Notes: generated by a model not told the origin, from the sequence alone. 64,000 bases of DNA from Enterobacter sp. kpr-6 (GCF_900116015.1 NZ_FOYH01000005.1:1-64000), one strand, 5' to 3'. Numbered from the stretch's first letter, positions 1 to 10,330 are shown. A program made the numbers and translations.

Positions 1-51
1 AAGGACACTAACACCTGAAGCTAGCGCGTCTACCAATTCCGCCACCTTCGC
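1..51 (-). tRNA. tRNA-Leu (anticodon CAG), 5' part only
   Basis: Read on the minus strand, the sequence begins GCGAAGGTGGCGGAATTGG and runs through the D arm into the anticodon loop CTTCAGGTG. The anticodon CAG is complementary to positions 15-17. The 5' end is at 51, and the 3' half including the long variable arm lies beyond the window edge. E. coli has a leuV-leuP-leuQ cluster next to rsmC, so this is probably the first gene of the equivalent cluster. Confidence 0.93.
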
Positions 52-92
52 AGACCATCGATACTTTTAAAGTATCGTAACCACGGAGGCGC

Positions 93-120
93 ATTCTAGA
101 TGTTTTATACTGTTCGTCAA
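93..120 (-). promoter_or_regulatory. sigma-70 promoter of the tRNA-Leu cluster
   Basis: On the minus strand a -35 TTGACG (115-120) is separated by 16 bp from a -10 TAGAAT (93-98). A GC-rich discriminator GCGCCTCC follows, as is typical of stringently controlled stable-RNA promoters. The start point would fall about 35 bp before the tRNA 5' end. Confidence 0.75.
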
Positions 121-173
121 TAGTTAATTATGTGCCGCGTCCTAATTTGTAGTAAAAAGCGGCACTTCGACGA

Positions 174-1202
174 TTAGCGTTTAGCCTGGCGGGTTAACAC
201 CGTGCGGTAAACTTTAAAACGGCCGTTTTGGGCCAGCACTTCGTGGAAGCCAAAGGTCTCGTCCAGCACCTGCGGATAGGGCAGGAAGGCGTTCGCAACA
301 ATGCGCAATTCGCCGCCGGTACCCAGATGACGTACCGCACCGCGGATCAGCGTTTGTGCCGCTTCCAGACTGGTTTGCAGACCATCATGGAAAGGCGGGT
401 TAGAGATGATCATGTCAAAGCGACCGGTCACCTCCGAGAAGACATTGCTGGCGAAAACGTCACCTTCCAGACCGTTAGCGGCAAGCGTTGCACGGCTGGC
501 TTCGATGGCCGATGCGCTCACGTCGCACAGCGTCAGGCGCACTTTTGGCGAGTGGCTCGCCAGTACCGTGGACAGCACGCCCGCGCCGCAGCCAACATCA
601 AGCACTTTGCCTTTGGTGTGCGGTGTCAGGGTGGAAAGCAGCAGATTACTGCCCACATCCAGCCCGTCACGGCTGAACACGCCCGGCAAGGTTTTGATGG
701 TCAGATCGCCCAGCGCATAGGCATCCCAGTATTTTTCCGCATCAAACGACGGCTGTTTTTCGAGGCGACCGTGGTACAGACCACAGCGGCGGGCGCTGTC
801 GATTTTGGTCAGCGGGGCATACTCTTCCAGCATCTGTTCGGCGCTACGCACACCGCTGCGGTTTTCGCCGACCACAAAAATATCAGTACCGACCGGCAGC
901 AGGGACAGAATGTTCATCAGCTGGAACTGGGCTTCCGGCTTGTTCTTCGGCCAGTAGTAAATAAAGGTATCGCTGTCGCCCACATCGGTGGCGTCGGCGA
1001 CCAGGCTAAAGCGCGCGCGCTCGTCCATCTGGCGGCTCAGCGTCTGCCAGTGGTGGAACTGCTGGGTGTGCGCACGGCTCGCTAAGGTTTCCAGGCGAGC
1101 AGGCAGGTCATCCTGCATATCTCCGGCAAACAGAATACGGCTCTCTTCGAAATCATCACTGTGGCGCAGCAAGACTTCACTTGCCGGGGTAAACGCAGAC
1201 AT
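174..1202 (-). CDS. rsmC: 16S rRNA (guanine-1207-N2) methyltransferase RsmC
   Basis: This 342-residue protein has the full length of E. coli RsmC. It uses S-adenosylmethionine to methylate G1207 of 16S rRNA in the 30S subunit. The N-terminal half (about 1-165) is the degenerate, non-catalytic methyltransferase-like domain of this family. The C-terminal half is a Rossmann methyltransferase with the SAM-binding motif [11 protein letters not shown] at residues 200-210 and the catalytic NPPF at 268-271. A GAGGAG Shine-Dalgarno lies 6-7 nt before the ATG. It is divergent from holD and follows the tRNA-Leu cluster, as in E. coli. Confidence 0.96.
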   Translation of the reverse strand: MSAFTPASEVLLRHSDDFEESRILFAGDMQDDLPARLETLASRAHTQQFHHWQTLSRQMDERARFSLVADATDVGDSDTFIYYWPKNKPEAQFQLMNILSLLPVGTDIFVVGENRSGVRSAEQMLEEYAPLTKIDSARRCGLYHGRLEKQPSFDAEKYWDAYALGDLTIKTLPGVFSRDGLDVGSNLLLSTLTPHTKGKVLDVGCGAGVLSTVLASHSPKVRLTLCDVSASAIEASRATLAANGLEGDVFASNVFSEVTGRFDMIISNPPFHDGLQTSLEAAQTLIRGAVRHLGTGGELRIVANAFLPYPQVLDETFGFHEVLAQNGRFKVYRTVLTRQAKR

Positions 1203-1305
1203 TAAACACTCCTCATTAAACTCAGGCGGCGATTATAGTAGTTTGTTGGCGCAGATACGACGAATTTGCTATATTTGCGCGCCTGACAAACAGGAGTGAT
1301 TCGCT

Positions 1306-1719
1306 ATGACATCCCGACGCGACTGGCAATTACAGCAACTGGGCCTGACCCAGTGGTCTTTGCGCAGGCCCCAGGCGTTGCAGGGCGAGATTGCGATTTC
1401 GCTACCGGCCCACATTCGTCTGGTGATGGTGTCAGACGCGCTACCTGCACTGACAGAACCGCTTATCAGCGATGTCCTGCGCGCGCTAACGGTCACCCCC
1501 GATCAGGTGCTGCAACTCACGCCCGAGCGGGTCGCGATGCTCCCACAGGGGAGTCGTTGCAACAGCTGGCTACTGGGCACAGAAGCCCCTTTGCTGCTGG
1601 AAGGCGCACGCGTGTCGTCGCCAGCATTTGATAAGTTACGGGCAAACCCGGCGGCCTGCGCCGCACTATGGCAACAAATCTGCGAACATGAACACGATTT
1701 CTTCCCTCACCACGACTGA
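1306..1719 (+). CDS. holD: DNA polymerase III psi subunit
   Basis: This 137-residue protein matches E. coli HolD in length and overall sequence (MTSRRDWQLQQLGLTQWSLRRP at the N-terminus is the conserved chi-binding segment). Psi pairs with chi (HolC) and joins the clamp loader to SSB. An AGGAGTG ribosome site precedes the ATG. The gene overlaps the start of rimI by 32 bp, so the two are probably translated from one mRNA, as in E. coli. Confidence 0.94.
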   Translation: MTSRRDWQLQQLGLTQWSLRRPQALQGEIAISLPAHIRLVMVSDALPALTEPLISDVLRALTVTPDQVLQLTPERVAMLPQGSRCNSWLLGTEAPLLLEGARVSSPAFDKLRANPAACAALWQQICEHEHDFFPHHD

Positions 1720-2128
1720 TTTAGCGGCTGCATTCCAGATTGAACAACGCGCCCATGCCTTTCCGTGGAGTGAAAAAACCTTCGCCAGCAATCAGGGCGA
1801 TCGTTACCTTAATTTGCGCGTCATGTCCGGCGAGACGCTGGCCGCCTTTGCGATTACGCAGGTCGTGCTTGATGAAGCGACGCTGTTTAACATCGCCGTC
1901 GACCCGGCGTTCCAGCGTCAGGGGCTGGGCCGGGCGCTGCTTGAACACCTGATCGGCGAGCTGGAAAAGCGCGACGTGCTGACCCTCTGGCTGGAAGTGC
2001 GGGCATCAAATTCAGCGGCCATCGCGCTGTATGAAAGCCTCGGCTTCAACGAAGCCACCGTGCGGCGCAACTATTATCCGACCGCCGACGGACGCGAAGA
2101 CGCCATCATTATGGCGCTACCGATTTAA
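1688..2128 (+). CDS. rimI: ribosomal protein S18 N-alpha-acetyltransferase RimI
   Basis: This is a 146-residue GNAT acetyltransferase that acetylates the N-terminal alanine of ribosomal protein S18. Seen directly are the acetyl-CoA loop in RQGLGRALL and the C-terminal YESLGF...RRNYYP segment typical of RimI. I chose the ATG at 1688 because the protein then starts MNTISSLTT, like E. coli RimI (148 aa). An upstream in-frame ATG at 1628 would add 20 residues lying deep inside holD. The holD overlap is conserved in enterics. Confidence 0.94.
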   Translation: MNTISSLTTTDLAAAFQIEQRAHAFPWSEKTFASNQGDRYLNLRVMSGETLAAFAITQVVLDEATLFNIAVDPAFQRQGLGRALLEHLIGELEKRDVLTLWLEVRASNSAAIALYESLGFNEATVRRNYYPTADGREDAIIMALPI

Positions 2129-2147
2129 ACAGAATAAAGGTTATGCC

Positions 2148-2825
2148 ATGAACTGGGACTGGATTTTCTTTGATGCCGACGAAACGCTGTTCACATTCGA
2201 TTCGTTTGGCGGCTTACAGCGGATGTTTCTCGATTACAGCGTCAAATTCACCGCCGAAGATTTTCAGCACTATCAGTCGGTTAATAAGCCTTTATGGGTG
2301 GATTACCAGAACGGTGCCATCACCGCATTACAGCTTCAGCACCAGCGTTTTGAGGGCTGGGCGGCGCGGCTTAACGTGCCCGCAGGCGATCTGAATAACG
2401 CGTTTCTTAATGCCATGGCGGAGATCTGCACGCCGCTGCCGGGCGCGGTGTCGCTGCTGAAGTCGCTGAAAGGCCACGCCAAACTGGGTATTATCACCAA
2501 CGGCTTTACGGCCCTGCAGGAGATCCGCCTTGAACGCACCGGGCTGCGCGACTATTTTGATGCTTTAATTATTTCGGAGCAGGTTGGCGTGGCAAAACCG
2601 CATCCGCGTATTTTTGATTATGCGCTGGAGCAGGCGGGAAATCCGGATCGCAGCCGCGTACTGATGGTGGGCGATACCGCCGCCTCTGACATTCTGGGCG
2701 GCATGAACGCCGGGCTGTCGACCTGCTGGCTGAACGCGCATCACCAAGAACTGCCGGAAGGTATTGAACCGACGTACACCGTTACCTCCCTTCGCGAACT
2801 GGAGCAACTCCTGTGTAAACATTGA
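2148..2825 (+). CDS. yjjG: HAD-family pyrimidine 5'-nucleotidase YjjG
   Basis: This 225-residue protein equals E. coli YjjG in length. It belongs to the haloacid dehalogenase superfamily. E. coli YjjG hydrolyses dUMP, dTMP and UMP and cleans up non-canonical nucleotides. HAD motif I is FDADETLF (residues 7-14), motif II is in [10 protein letters not shown], and the motif III/IV region is KPHPRIF followed by [10 protein letters not shown]. The start at 2148 (MNWDWIFFD) lies 19 nt after the rimI stop and has AAAGG upstream. It is co-directional with holD-rimI and probably in the same transcript. Confidence 0.94.
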   Translation: MNWDWIFFDADETLFTFDSFGGLQRMFLDYSVKFTAEDFQHYQSVNKPLWVDYQNGAITALQLQHQRFEGWAARLNVPAGDLNNAFLNAMAEICTPLPGAVSLLKSLKGHAKLGIITNGFTALQEIRLERTGLRDYFDALIISEQVGVAKPHPRIFDYALEQAGNPDRSRVLMVGDTAASDILGGMNAGLSTCWLNAHHQELPEGIEPTYTVTSLRELEQLLCKH

Positions 2826-2918
2826 TTGTCAGTCAAAAGCACTTGAGTACAATAGCCGCAATTTTGAATTCCATGCTGCGTGGCGTCAGGCCGCGCATTA
2901 ATACAGAAGAAAGCCATT

Positions 2919-4508
2919 ATGACGTTGTCTCCTTATTTACAAGAGGTGGCTAAGCGCCGCACGTTCGCTATCATCTCGCACCCCGATGCCGGTAAAACCA
3001 CCATCACCGAAAAGGTGCTGCTGTTCGGACAGGCGATCCAGACCGCCGGTACGGTAAAAGGCCGTGGCTCTAACCAGCACGCCAAATCCGACTGGATGGA
3101 AATGGAAAAGCAGCGAGGTATCTCCATTACCACCTCCGTGATGCAGTTCCCGTATCACGACTGCCTGGTGAACCTGCTCGACACCCCAGGCCACGAAGAC
3201 TTCTCCGAAGATACTTACCGCACGCTGACGGCGGTGGACTGCTGCCTGATGGTGATTGACGCCGCGAAAGGCGTTGAAGATCGTACCCGCAAGCTGATGG
3301 AAGTGACCCGTCTGCGCGATACGCCGATCCTCACCTTTATGAACAAACTCGACCGCGATATCCGCGACCCGATGGAGTTGCTCGATGAAGTCGAAAACGA
3401 GCTGAAAATCGGTTGTGCGCCTATCACCTGGCCGATTGGCTGCGGCAAGCTGTTTAAAGGCGTGTATCACCTCTATAAAGATGAAACCTATCTCTATCAG
3501 ACCGGTAAAGGCCACACCATTCAGGAATTGCGCATCGTTAAAGGTCTGAACAACCCGGAACTCGACAGCGCGGTTGGCGAAGAGCTGGCCCAGCAGTTGC
3601 GCGATGAACTGGAGCTGGTGCAGGGCGCATCCAATGAATTCGACCAGGAACTGTTCCTCGCGGGCGAAATCACCCCGGTCTTCTTCGGTACCGCACTGGG
3701 TAACTTCGGCGTAGACCACATGCTCGATGGTTTAGTTGACTGGGCACCCGCGCCGATGCCGCGCAATACCGATACCCGCACGGTAGAAGCTCAGGAAGAG
3801 AAATTTACCGGCTTCGTGTTTAAAATTCAGGCCAACATGGATCCGAAACACCGCGACCGCGTGGCATTCATGCGTGTGGTGTCCGGTAAATATGAGAAAG
3901 GCATGAAGCTGCGCCAGGTGCGCACCGGAAAAGATGTAGTGATTTCCGACGCGTTGACCTTTATGGCGGGCGACCGTTCGCATGTAGAAGAGGCTTTCCC
4001 TGGCGACATCCTCGGTCTGCATAACCACGGTACCATCCAGATCGGCGACACCTTTACCCAGGGCGAAATGATGAAGTTCACCGGTATTCCGAACTTCGCC
4101 CCGGAACTGTTCCGTCGTATTCGCCTGCGCGATCCGCTCAAGCAAAAGCAGCTGCTCAAAGGCCTGGTTCAGCTTTCGGAAGAGGGCGCGGTGCAGGTGT
4201 TCCGTCCGATCTCCAACAACGATCTGATCGTGGGTGCGGTTGGTGTGCTGCAGTTCGACGTTGTAGTTGCGCGTCTGAAGAGCGAGTACAACGTCGAAGC
4301 GATCTACGAATCGGTCAACGTTGCGACCGCCCGCTGGGTGGAAAGCAACGATGTGAAGAAATTCGAAGAGTTTAAACGTAAGAACGAAATTCAGCTGGCG
4401 CTGGATGGTGGCGATAACCTGACGTACATCGCGCCGACCATGGTTAACCTGAATCTCACGCAGGAACGTTACCCTGACGTTCAGTTCCGTAAAACACGCG
4501 AACACTAA
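2919..4508 (+). CDS. prfC: peptide chain release factor 3
   Basis: This 529-residue translational GTPase has exactly the E. coli RF3 length. RF3 removes RF1/RF2 from the ribosome after peptide release. The G domain shows the P-loop SHPDAGKTT, the switch II segment DTPGHEDF and the specificity motif NKLD. The ATG at 2919 ([18 protein letters not shown]) is the conserved start. An in-frame ATG-less extension from 2880 is untranslated leader. It sits 93 bp after yjjG and upstream of osmY, as in E. coli. Confidence 0.96.
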   Translation: MTLSPYLQEVAKRRTFAIISHPDAGKTTITEKVLLFGQAIQTAGTVKGRGSNQHAKSDWMEMEKQRGISITTSVMQFPYHDCLVNLLDTPGHEDFSEDTYRTLTAVDCCLMVIDAAKGVEDRTRKLMEVTRLRDTPILTFMNKLDRDIRDPMELLDEVENELKIGCAPITWPIGCGKLFKGVYHLYKDETYLYQTGKGHTIQELRIVKGLNNPELDSAVGEELAQQLRDELELVQGASNEFDQELFLAGEITPVFFGTALGNFGVDHMLDGLVDWAPAPMPRNTDTRTVEAQEEKFTGFVFKIQANMDPKHRDRVAFMRVVSGKYEKGMKLRQVRTGKDVVISDALTFMAGDRSHVEEAFPGDILGLHNHGTIQIGDTFTQGEMMKFTGIPNFAPELFRRIRLRDPLKQKQLLKGLVQLSEEGAVQVFRPISNNDLIVGAVGVLQFDVVVARLKSEYNVEAIYESVNVATARWVESNDVKKFEEFKRKNEIQLALDGGDNLTYIAPTMVNLNLTQERYPDVQFRKTREH

Positions 4509-4530
4509 TCTGCTTTACTCATCTGCTTTA

Positions 4531-4556
4531 GAGGCCGCGGCAGCCGCCGCGTCCTC
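4531..4556 (+). terminator. hairpin after prfC, possible terminator
   Basis: GAGG-c-CGCGGC, loop AGCC, GCCGCG-t-CCTC forms a 10-bp GC-rich stem with one mismatch, 23 nt after the prfC stop. Only a mixed T/C tail (TTACTTTCCC) follows, so termination may be inefficient. Confidence 0.5.
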
Positions 4557-4665
4557 TTACTTTCCCTGTCTTTTTAACCCCTTGCGGAATGTTCTTAAAT
4601 ACCCCGCTTTTCCCTCTTGTTGCTCATTTTTTACCCAATTGCGCAAGCGCTTTTATGATTGTTAG

Positions 4666-4675
4666 CTATATTTAA
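4666..4675 (+). promoter_or_regulatory. osmY sigma-S type -10 element
   Basis: CTATATTTAA at 4666-4675 matches the extended RpoS -10 consensus CTATACTTAA at nine of ten positions. No good -35 is present, which is usual for RpoS promoters. The start point would leave a leader of about 245 nt before the osmY ATG. Confidence 0.65.
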
Positions 4676-4926
4676 CAAAGTGGTTACCTGATGTGTAGAT
4701 GAACGGCCTGTTCAATACGTGAATTATAGCCTTTCAGTCTGCACTGCGGATTAACTGCAATATTAAAAACTGGAACAGAGCAATGTGCAGGAACGCGACC
4801 AGTAAGCTACTTTTATTGTGACCGATGCCATTGATTTCTGAATTGGGTGATCTTCACCACAGCAGTAGAGCGGCCACATGGCGGCTTGAGGCCCAAATTG
4901 CGGGCAAACTGAACAGGACTAAATCG

Positions 4927-5550
4927 ATGACTATGACAAGACTGAAGATTTCTAAAACTCTGATGGCAGTGATGCTGGGTTCGGCACTGGCTAGCGGTTC
5001 CGTTCTTGCGGAAACCAACACGGTCGATAAAACGCAATCCACCGCTGACCGCGCAGGGGACAAAATCGATAGCTCTATGAATAAAGTCGGTGACTTCATG
5101 GATGACAGCGCCATTACCGCCAAAGTTAAAGCGGCACTGGTCGATCATGAAAGTATTAAGAGCACGGATATCTCGGTGAAAACCGACAAAGCCGTTGTGA
5201 CATTAAGCGGGTTTGTAGAAAGCCAGGCTCAGGCTGAAGAAGCGGTGAAAGTCACCAAACAGGTTGAAGGTGTCGCATCAGTCAGCGATAAGCTGCATAT
5301 CCGCGACGGCGGCGACAAATCCCAGTCTGTTGAAGGCTATGCGGGTGACACCGCGACCACCAGCGAAATCAAAGCCAAACTGTTAGCCGATGACATCGTC
5401 CCGTCACGTAAAGTGAAAGTCGAAACCACCGATGGTGTGGTTCAGCTCTCCGGTACGGTGGATTCCCAGGCACAAGTCGAGCGTGCGGAAAGTATCGCCA
5501 AAGCGGTCGATGGTGTTAAGAGCGTGAAAAACGATCTCAAAGCGAAGTAA
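4927..5550 (+). CDS. osmY: osmotically inducible periplasmic protein OsmY
   Basis: This 207-residue protein (E. coli 201) is a periplasmic chaperone-like factor induced by hyperosmotic stress and stationary phase. The N-terminus [28 protein letters not shown] is a Sec signal peptide cleaved before ETN. Two BON domains follow (about 56-125 and 135-205), each with a VTLSG/VQLSG core. The first ATG at 4927 gives the E. coli N-terminus, with an AGGACT ribosome site upstream. The region between signal and first BON domain is a few residues longer than in E. coli. Confidence 0.96.
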   Translation: MTMTRLKISKTLMAVMLGSALASGSVLAETNTVDKTQSTADRAGDKIDSSMNKVGDFMDDSAITAKVKAALVDHESIKSTDISVKTDKAVVTLSGFVESQAQAEEAVKVTKQVEGVASVSDKLHIRDGGDKSQSVEGYAGDTATTSEIKAKLLADDIVPSRKVKVETTDGVVQLSGTVDSQAQVERAESIAKAVDGVKSVKNDLKAK

Positions 5551-5557
5551 GGAAAGG

Positions 5558-5580
5558 GCCCGGTGAGTGCCGGGCTTATA
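5558..5580 (+). terminator. hairpin after osmY
   Basis: GCCCGG (5558-5563), loop TGAGTG, CCGGGC (5570-5575), then TTATA. The T tract is short. It sits 7 nt after the osmY stop and before ytjA, so it may attenuate rather than end transcription. Confidence 0.5.
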
Positions 5581-5665
5581 AAGCAGCAGACCGATAAAAA
5601 ATCGCAGTGAGCAGCCTGAGCGCTCATAACAGCGGTCGACGTTAACTATGGTAAAGGAGAGTCTT

Positions 5666-5827
5666 ATGTTTCGTTGGGGCATTATATTTCTGGTTATTGC
5701 GTTAATCGCCGCCGCTCTGGGTTTTGGTGGCCTGGCAGGTACGGCAGCAGGCGCGGCGAAAATCGTCTTTGTCGTCGGGATCATTATCTTCCTGGTCAGC
5801 CTGTTCATGGGCCGTCGGCGTCCATAG
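5666..5827 (+). CDS. ytjA: small inner-membrane protein YtjA (UPF0391)
   Basis: The 53-residue product starts [20 protein letters not shown] and ends [12 protein letters not shown]. It has two short hydrophobic segments (about 4-22 and 30-48) separated by a Gly/Ala-rich turn, with a basic C-terminus that should lie in the cytoplasm. E. coli has the same small gene after osmY, and its function is unknown. A strong AAAGGAGAG ribosome site sits 6-7 nt before the ATG at 5666. It may be co-transcribed with osmY through the weak hairpin at 5558. Confidence 0.9.
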   Translation: MFRWGIIFLVIALIAAALGFGGLAGTAAGAAKIVFVVGIIIFLVSLFMGRRRP

Positions 5828-5854
5828 CGTGCGCTAAATAAGCTAAACCATTGC

Positions 5855-5889
5855 AAAGCCAGTCCTCGTGACTGGCTTTCACGGTTTTA
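5855..5889 (+). terminator. rho-independent terminator after ytjA
   Basis: AAAGCCAGT (5855-5863) pairs with ACTGGCTTT (5871-5879) around CCTCGTG. TTTC and then GGTTTT follow. It ends the osmY-ytjA unit before yjjU. Confidence 0.7.
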
Positions 5890-5944
5890 GCCGCCGGGAA
5901 AATGCGTTACTTTGTCAAAGATAACCATCTTAAAGGAAAGCAGA

Positions 5945-7018
5945 GTGGGGCAGCGAATTCCCGTAACGCTCGGTAATATTACACCGCTTGCGTTAAGTCC
6001 GTTTCGTCCGGGTCGACTCGCTTTAGTGTGCGAAGGCGGCGGGCAGAGAGGCATCTTTACAGCCGGGGTTCTGGACGAATTCATGCGCGCGCAATTTAAC
6101 CCGTTCGATCTCTTTTTTGGCACCTCTGCGGGGGCGCAAAACCTTTCGGCTTATCTCTGCAACCAGCCCGGCTACGCGCGTAAAGTGATTATGCGCTACA
6201 CCACGAAGCGTGAATTCTTTAACCCGGTGCGTTTTGTGCGCGGCGGGAATCTTATCGATCTGGACTGGCTGATTGACTCCACCGCCAGCCAGATGCCGCT
6301 GGCAATGGACACGGCCTCGCGCCTGTTCGACAGCGGGAAGTCCTTTTATATGTGCGCCTGTCGCGGCGATGACTACACGCCCGGTTACTTTTCACCGACC
6401 AGCGCCACCTGGCTTGATCTGATCCGCGCGTCCAGCGCGATCCCCGGCTTCTACCGCCCCGGCGTCATGCTTGAGGGCATTAACTATCTCGACGGCGGAA
6501 TCAGCGATGCGATCCCGGTGCAGGAAGCGGCAAAACGCGGCGCGCAGACGATCGTGGTGATCCGCACCGTGCCGTCGCAGATGTATTACACCCCGCAGTG
6601 GTTTAAGCGCATGGAGCGCTGGCTGGGCGACAGCAGCCTGCAACCTTTTGTGAATCTGGTGCATCATCATGAAAACAGCTATCACGCGATCCAGAAATTC
6701 ATCGAAAAACCGCCGGGCAAACTGCGGATCTTTGAAATTTACCCGCCAAAGCTGCTAAAAAGTATGGCGCTCGGCAGCCGTTTACCCGCGCTGCGCGATG
6801 ACTATAAATTGGGCCGCCTGTGCGGACGTTATTTCCTCGCCACGGTCGGTAAACTGCTGGTGGATGAGCCGCCGCTGTTGCGCCACGCCCCGCGGATCGT
6901 CACGCCTGCGACCGTGGTTGTGCCGCCGGTGGTGGTCGCCAACGATGCCGTTGCCACACCGCTGGTGGATGCACCGCAGGCGAACGACACTCTGTTTAAT
7001 GATGAGGATACCGCGTGA
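5945..7018 (+). CDS. yjjU: patatin-like phospholipase family protein YjjU
   Basis: This 357-residue protein has the same length as E. coli YjjU. It has the patatin fold of serine lipid acyl hydrolases. Visible are the oxyanion loop CEGGGQRGIF, the nucleophile elbow GTSAG and the catalytic DGG in YLDGGISDAIPV. I chose GTG at 5945 (VGQRIPVTLGN) because it matches the E. coli N-terminus and has AAAGGAAAG just upstream. A TTG 33 bp earlier has no ribosome site. The natural substrate is not established. Its stop overlaps the yjjV start (GTGA), so the two are coupled. Confidence 0.92.
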   Translation: MGQRIPVTLGNITPLALSPFRPGRLALVCEGGGQRGIFTAGVLDEFMRAQFNPFDLFFGTSAGAQNLSAYLCNQPGYARKVIMRYTTKREFFNPVRFVRGGNLIDLDWLIDSTASQMPLAMDTASRLFDSGKSFYMCACRGDDYTPGYFSPTSATWLDLIRASSAIPGFYRPGVMLEGINYLDGGISDAIPVQEAAKRGAQTIVVIRTVPSQMYYTPQWFKRMERWLGDSSLQPFVNLVHHHENSYHAIQKFIEKPPGKLRIFEIYPPKLLKSMALGSRLPALRDDYKLGRLCGRYFLATVGKLLVDEPPLLRHAPRIVTPATVVVPPVVVANDAVATPLVDAPQANDTLFNDEDTA

Positions 7019-7809
7019 CGTTTCGCTTTATCGATACTCACTGCCATTTTGATTTCCCGCCGTTTACGGGCGATGAGGCGAACAGCCTCGCCCGGGCTGC
7101 CGAGGCGGGAGTGACCGGGATTATCGTTCCGGCGACCGAAGCGGCAAACTTTGCCCGCGTCACCGCCCTTGCCGATGAGCATGATGCGCTCTATGCCGCG
7201 CTGGGATTACACCCGATAGTCATTGAAAATCACACAGACGCCTGCCTGGAAAAACTGGAAGAGGTGCTAAAAACGCGGCCGAAAAAGTTGCTGGCGATGG
7301 GTGAGATCGGGCTTGATCTCTACCGTAACGATCCGCAGTTTGATCGTCAGGAGCAGATCCTGGATGCACAGCTTAAGCTGGCGAAGCGCTACGATCTGCC
7401 GGTGATCCTCCACTCGCGGCGCACCCACGATAAACTGGCGATGCACCTGAAGCGCCACAATCTGCCAAAAACCGGCGTGGTACACGGTTTCGCTGGCAGC
7501 CTGCAACAGGCGCAGCGCTTTATCGATCTGGGCTACTGTCTCGGCGTGGGCGGCACCATTACCTACCCGCGCGCGAGCAAAACCCGCGATGTCATCGCGC
7601 AACTGCCCCTCTCGTCGCTGCTACTGGAAACCGACGCACCGGATATGCCGCTGAACGGTTTTCAGGGCCAGCCTAACCGCCCTGAGCGGGTGGCGAAGGT
7701 GTTCGACACCCTGTGTGAGTTGCGTCCTGAAGCGCCGGACGTGATCGCCGCCACTATCCTCGATAACACCCGCCGCCTGTTTTTTACAGATACAGCGCAG
7801 GCAGCGTAA
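7015..7809 (+). CDS. yjjV: TatD-family metal-dependent hydrolase YjjV
   Basis: This 264-residue TIM-barrel protein belongs to the TatD/YcfH family of metal-dependent DNases. The metal ligands HCHF (DTHCHFDF), the EIGLDLY strand, LHSR and ETDAPDMPL are all present. It starts at a GTG (7015) that overlaps the yjjU stop by 4 nt. It is slightly longer at the C-terminus than E. coli YjjV (259 aa). Family members show 3'-5' exonuclease or deoxyribonuclease activity in vitro, but the role of YjjV itself is not settled. It converges on yjjW, and the two ends overlap by 26 bp (7784-7809). Confidence 0.92.
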   Translation: MTFRFIDTHCHFDFPPFTGDEANSLARAAEAGVTGIIVPATEAANFARVTALADEHDALYAALGLHPIVIENHTDACLEKLEEVLKTRPKKLLAMGEIGLDLYRNDPQFDRQEQILDAQLKLAKRYDLPVILHSRRTHDKLAMHLKRHNLPKTGVVHGFAGSLQQAQRFIDLGYCLGVGGTITYPRASKTRDVIAQLPLSSLLLETDAPDMPLNGFQGQPNRPERVAKVFDTLCELRPEAPDVIAATILDNTRRLFFTDTAQAA

Positions 7810-8647
7810 CGCTTTTCACCCCCCGTGATTGCAAAGCGGCGGCCAGCGGCTCTACATCCGCCGCCGTCGCACTGCGCCACTGCCGGGCCTCGCCGTAGAC
7901 ACCGTGAGCGTGAAAGGCGTTGAGCCTCACCGGGACGTCACCCAGCGAACCGATAAATTCACCCAGCGCATCAATGTGCTGCAAATAGTCCGTGCGATCC
8001 GGGATAACCAGCAGGCGCAATTCGGCCAGTTTGCCCTGCGCCGCCAGCCAGCGAATGCTCTGTTTTACCTGGGCGTTGTCGCGCCCGGTCAGGGCAAAAT
8101 GGCATTCGCTGTCCCAGGCTTTCAGGTCGATCATCGCGCCGTCCAGCACCGGGCGTAATTTTTGCCAGCCGGTTTCCGGGAGCAGGCCGTTGCTGTCCAC
8201 GAGGCAGGTGAGACGGGTAAGCGCGGGATCGGCTTTGATCGCCGAAAACAGCGTGAGCAAAAAAGGCAGTTGCAGCGTCGCTTCCCCGCCGCTGACGGTG
8301 ATACCTTCGATAAAACCCGCCACGCTTTTTAGCTTCAATAGCACGTCGTTTACGCTCATCGTCTGCGCCATCGGCGTCGCGCGCTTCGGGCACATCTGTA
8401 AGCAGGTATCGCACTGCTGGCAGGCAGAATGATCCCACGTCACCCGGCCATCCACACAGGACAGCGCCTGATGCGGGCAGCCGGGGACACATTCACCGCA
8501 GTGATTGCAGCGCCCCATCGTCCACGGGTTGTGACAGTTTTTACAGCGCAAATTGCAGCCCTGTAAAAACAGAGCCAGGCGACTGCCCGGCCCGTCCACG
8601 CAGGAGAAGGGGATGAGGTTACTGACTAAAGCGCATCTGCTGTTCAT
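7784..8647 (-). CDS. yjjW: radical SAM glycyl-radical activating enzyme YjjW
   Basis: The 287-residue protein has the radical-SAM cluster motif CNLRCKNC near the N-terminus and a ferredoxin-like insert of two Cys clusters ([11 protein letters not shown] and [11 protein letters not shown]). That is the layout of activases for glycyl-radical enzymes. [12 protein letters not shown] is the SAM-contact GGE motif. The start at 8647 ([10 protein letters not shown]) gives the E. coli length and overlaps the 3' end of yjjI by 29 bp. A longer in-frame form from 8704 has no homologous counterpart. It almost certainly activates the YjjI product encoded directly upstream. Confidence 0.92.
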   Translation of the reverse strand: MNSRCALVSNLIPFSCVDGPGSRLALFLQGCNLRCKNCHNPWTMGRCNHCGECVPGCPHQALSCVDGRVTWDHSACQQCDTCLQMCPKRATPMAQTMSVNDVLLKLKSVAGFIEGITVSGGEATLQLPFLLTLFSAIKADPALTRLTCLVDSNGLLPETGWQKLRPVLDGAMIDLKAWDSECHFALTGRDNAQVKQSIRWLAAQGKLAELRLLVIPDRTDYLQHIDALGEFIGSLGDVPVRLNAFHAHGVYGEARQWRSATAADVEPLAAALQSRGVKSVTLPALYL

Positions 8648-10169
8648 GACTGACCACGCGCGGTTGTCGTTCCAGAATGCGCGTATTGCGCGCCGCCTCT
8701 TCACCGAGCCAGGTGGTGTTGATACGCGAGCCTTCCGTCCTGAATTTTTCCAGATCCGACAGGCGCACCATATACCCGGTTACGCGCACCAGATCGTTGC
8801 CCGCGACGTTGGCGGTAAACTCGCGCATCCCGGCATTAAACGCACCGAGGCAGAGCTGAACCACCGCCTGCGGATTGCGTCTGATGGTTTCATCAAGGGT
8901 TAAAATGTCGCTGATCCCGGCATGGTACCAGGCATGGTGAGGGGCAACGGTTTGCAGATGGGTGATGGGGTCCGGTTCATCGCCGTAAGGCAGACGCGCG
9001 CCCGGCGTGGTGCCGGAATCGGAGCTGATGCCGGACTGCGCGTGCAGCATCGCCCGCTGCTGCCAGCCATGTTTTACCGGCGTGTTCGCAACAAATTCAG
9101 CCAGTTGCGCGCTGATGCGGTAGCCAAGCTGATTTGCTGCGTCATCTTTCCCGTAGCGCCCGGCAATGCTCGCCTTTTCGCACAGCGTATTCACCGCTTC
9201 AGCAAGACCGTACAGGCCAAACATCGGCACAAAACGCTGCGGATCGATCAGCCCTTCTTTCACCAGGAAGCTATTCTCAAAGAAGCGGGATTGTTCATAT
9301 AAAAAGTCACATCGCGCGTCGATGATGGCGATCTGCTGCTGGCAGTAATGCGGTAGCGTGCGGGTAAAGAAGTCGTCAACGGAAGTACTGCGTTCGGCGA
9401 TAGCCTTCAGATTCAACCGCACCAGCGTACTGCCGCCGCCCGCCAGCGGGAGCGAGTTGTAACAACTCACCACTCCATAACCGCCTTTTGTGAAAATTTT
9501 ATCATTCACCGGGCCGTTAGAAATATGCGGCTTGCTGCATTCACAAATATTTTTTGCCACGTTTAACAGCAGATCGTCCGGCGTGATTTCCGGGTCATAA
9601 ATAAAGGTCAGATTCGGCGCAACCTGCTTTAACTCTGCGTCAGCACGTAAAATGGCGCGGGTCACCGGCGTATCGTGCGGGCCAATATTGGCGTGCATGA
9701 ACGCGTCAGGCAGGGTGCGATCAAGGTAGCGCCAGAAACGTTTTATTCGAATATCGATTTCGTCTTGTGTTAGAATTTTAACATAGGGTTGCAGCAGGGC
9801 GTCGAGATGACCGAGGAACACCGGCATCGAGGTCACTGACGGTACGTGGTGATAAAGAATGGTGAGCATCGAGAGCGCATCATCAAAGTCTTTCGCCCCT
9901 TCCAGCTCAAGCCATGCCGAACCGTTGGTGAGAAATTTCGCATAGTCCGGCAGAACGTAGCGGGGTTTGTATGGCGCGTGCCCCTCGAACATATCGCAGA
10001 TCGCGCCGTCATCCAGCGCCTGGCGGGCATCTTCAGGCAAGGCAGGGTAAGGCAGAGCGTTCTCCGCCTCCAGCGCCAGAAAATGTCGCTTTTGTTCGGA
10101 TGAGAGTACAGGGCTTGTCACAATTTGCTGGCAACGTTGCAGCAAAGATGGGGTCACGGACGCAGACAT
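8619..10169 (-). CDS. yjjI: glycyl-radical family protein YjjI (DUF3029)
   Basis: This 516-residue protein equals E. coli YjjI in length. The C-terminal segment carries [11 protein letters not shown], matching the glycyl-radical loop consensus RVxGY. Upstream are cysteine-containing segments ([13 protein letters not shown] and [14 protein letters not shown]) that could supply the active-site thiyl. The substrate is unknown. yjjW, encoding the activase, overlaps its 3' end, so the two form an operon. It is divergent from the deo operon and shares a 271-bp regulatory region with it. Anaerobic expression is an inference from the enzyme class. Confidence 0.9.
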   Translation of the reverse strand: MSASVTPSLLQRCQQIVTSPVLSSEQKRHFLALEAENALPYPALPEDARQALDDGAICDMFEGHAPYKPRYVLPDYAKFLTNGSAWLELEGAKDFDDALSMLTILYHHVPSVTSMPVFLGHLDALLQPYVKILTQDEIDIRIKRFWRYLDRTLPDAFMHANIGPHDTPVTRAILRADAELKQVAPNLTFIYDPEITPDDLLLNVAKNICECSKPHISNGPVNDKIFTKGGYGVVSCYNSLPLAGGGSTLVRLNLKAIAERSTSVDDFFTRTLPHYCQQQIAIIDARCDFLYEQSRFFENSFLVKEGLIDPQRFVPMFGLYGLAEAVNTLCEKASIAGRYGKDDAANQLGYRISAQLAEFVANTPVKHGWQQRAMLHAQSGISSDSGTTPGARLPYGDEPDPITHLQTVAPHHAWYHAGISDILTLDETIRRNPQAVVQLCLGAFNAGMREFTANVAGNDLVRVTGYMVRLSDLEKFRTEGSRINTTWLGEEAARNTRILERQPRVVSHEQQMRFSQ

Positions 10170-10280
10170 ACGATTTCCTCAGGTTCCTTGAGTGGATCGG
10201 CAGTGTAGGAAATTTGTCTGCCCGGACTTTTGATCCCGCCCCATACCTGGCGGAATAGCGCGCCCTGGTAGTATTAAAAG

Positions 10281-10300
10281 TTTGATCAAGATCGCAAAGC
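10281..10300 (+). promoter_or_regulatory. candidate distal CRP site of the deo promoter
   Basis: TTTGATCAAGATCGCAAAGC corresponds in position and core to the upstream CRP2 site of E. coli deoP2. It also partly fits an FNR box (TTGAT, 4 nt, ATCGC), so it could serve the divergent yjjI promoter. Confidence 0.5.
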
Positions 10301-10330
10301 AGTTATGCAAATATGAACGTCGTTTTCATT

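Larger units (their letters stand above)
4509..4926. other. prfC-osmY intergenic region (418 bp)
   Basis: No gene is seen here. The stretch contains the hairpin after prfC (4531-4556), the sigma-S type -10 element at 4666-4675, and then about 245 nt of osmY leader. A reading frame open from 4825 joins osmY but lacks a ribosome site and is treated as untranslated. Confidence 0.7.

Noticed and set aside
228-1085. 285-codon plus-strand frame opposite rsmC
   Set aside because: It is the antisense of a clear rsmC gene, with no family motif. Long antisense frames are common in GC-rich enteric coding DNA.
4825-4926. N-terminal extension of osmY
   Set aside because: It would bury the signal peptide. 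ATG 4927 gives the conserved secreted form.
5912-5944. N-terminal extension of yjjU from a TTG
   Set aside because: No ribosome site before it, and the GTG at 5945 with AAAGGAAAG upstream restores the family N-terminus.
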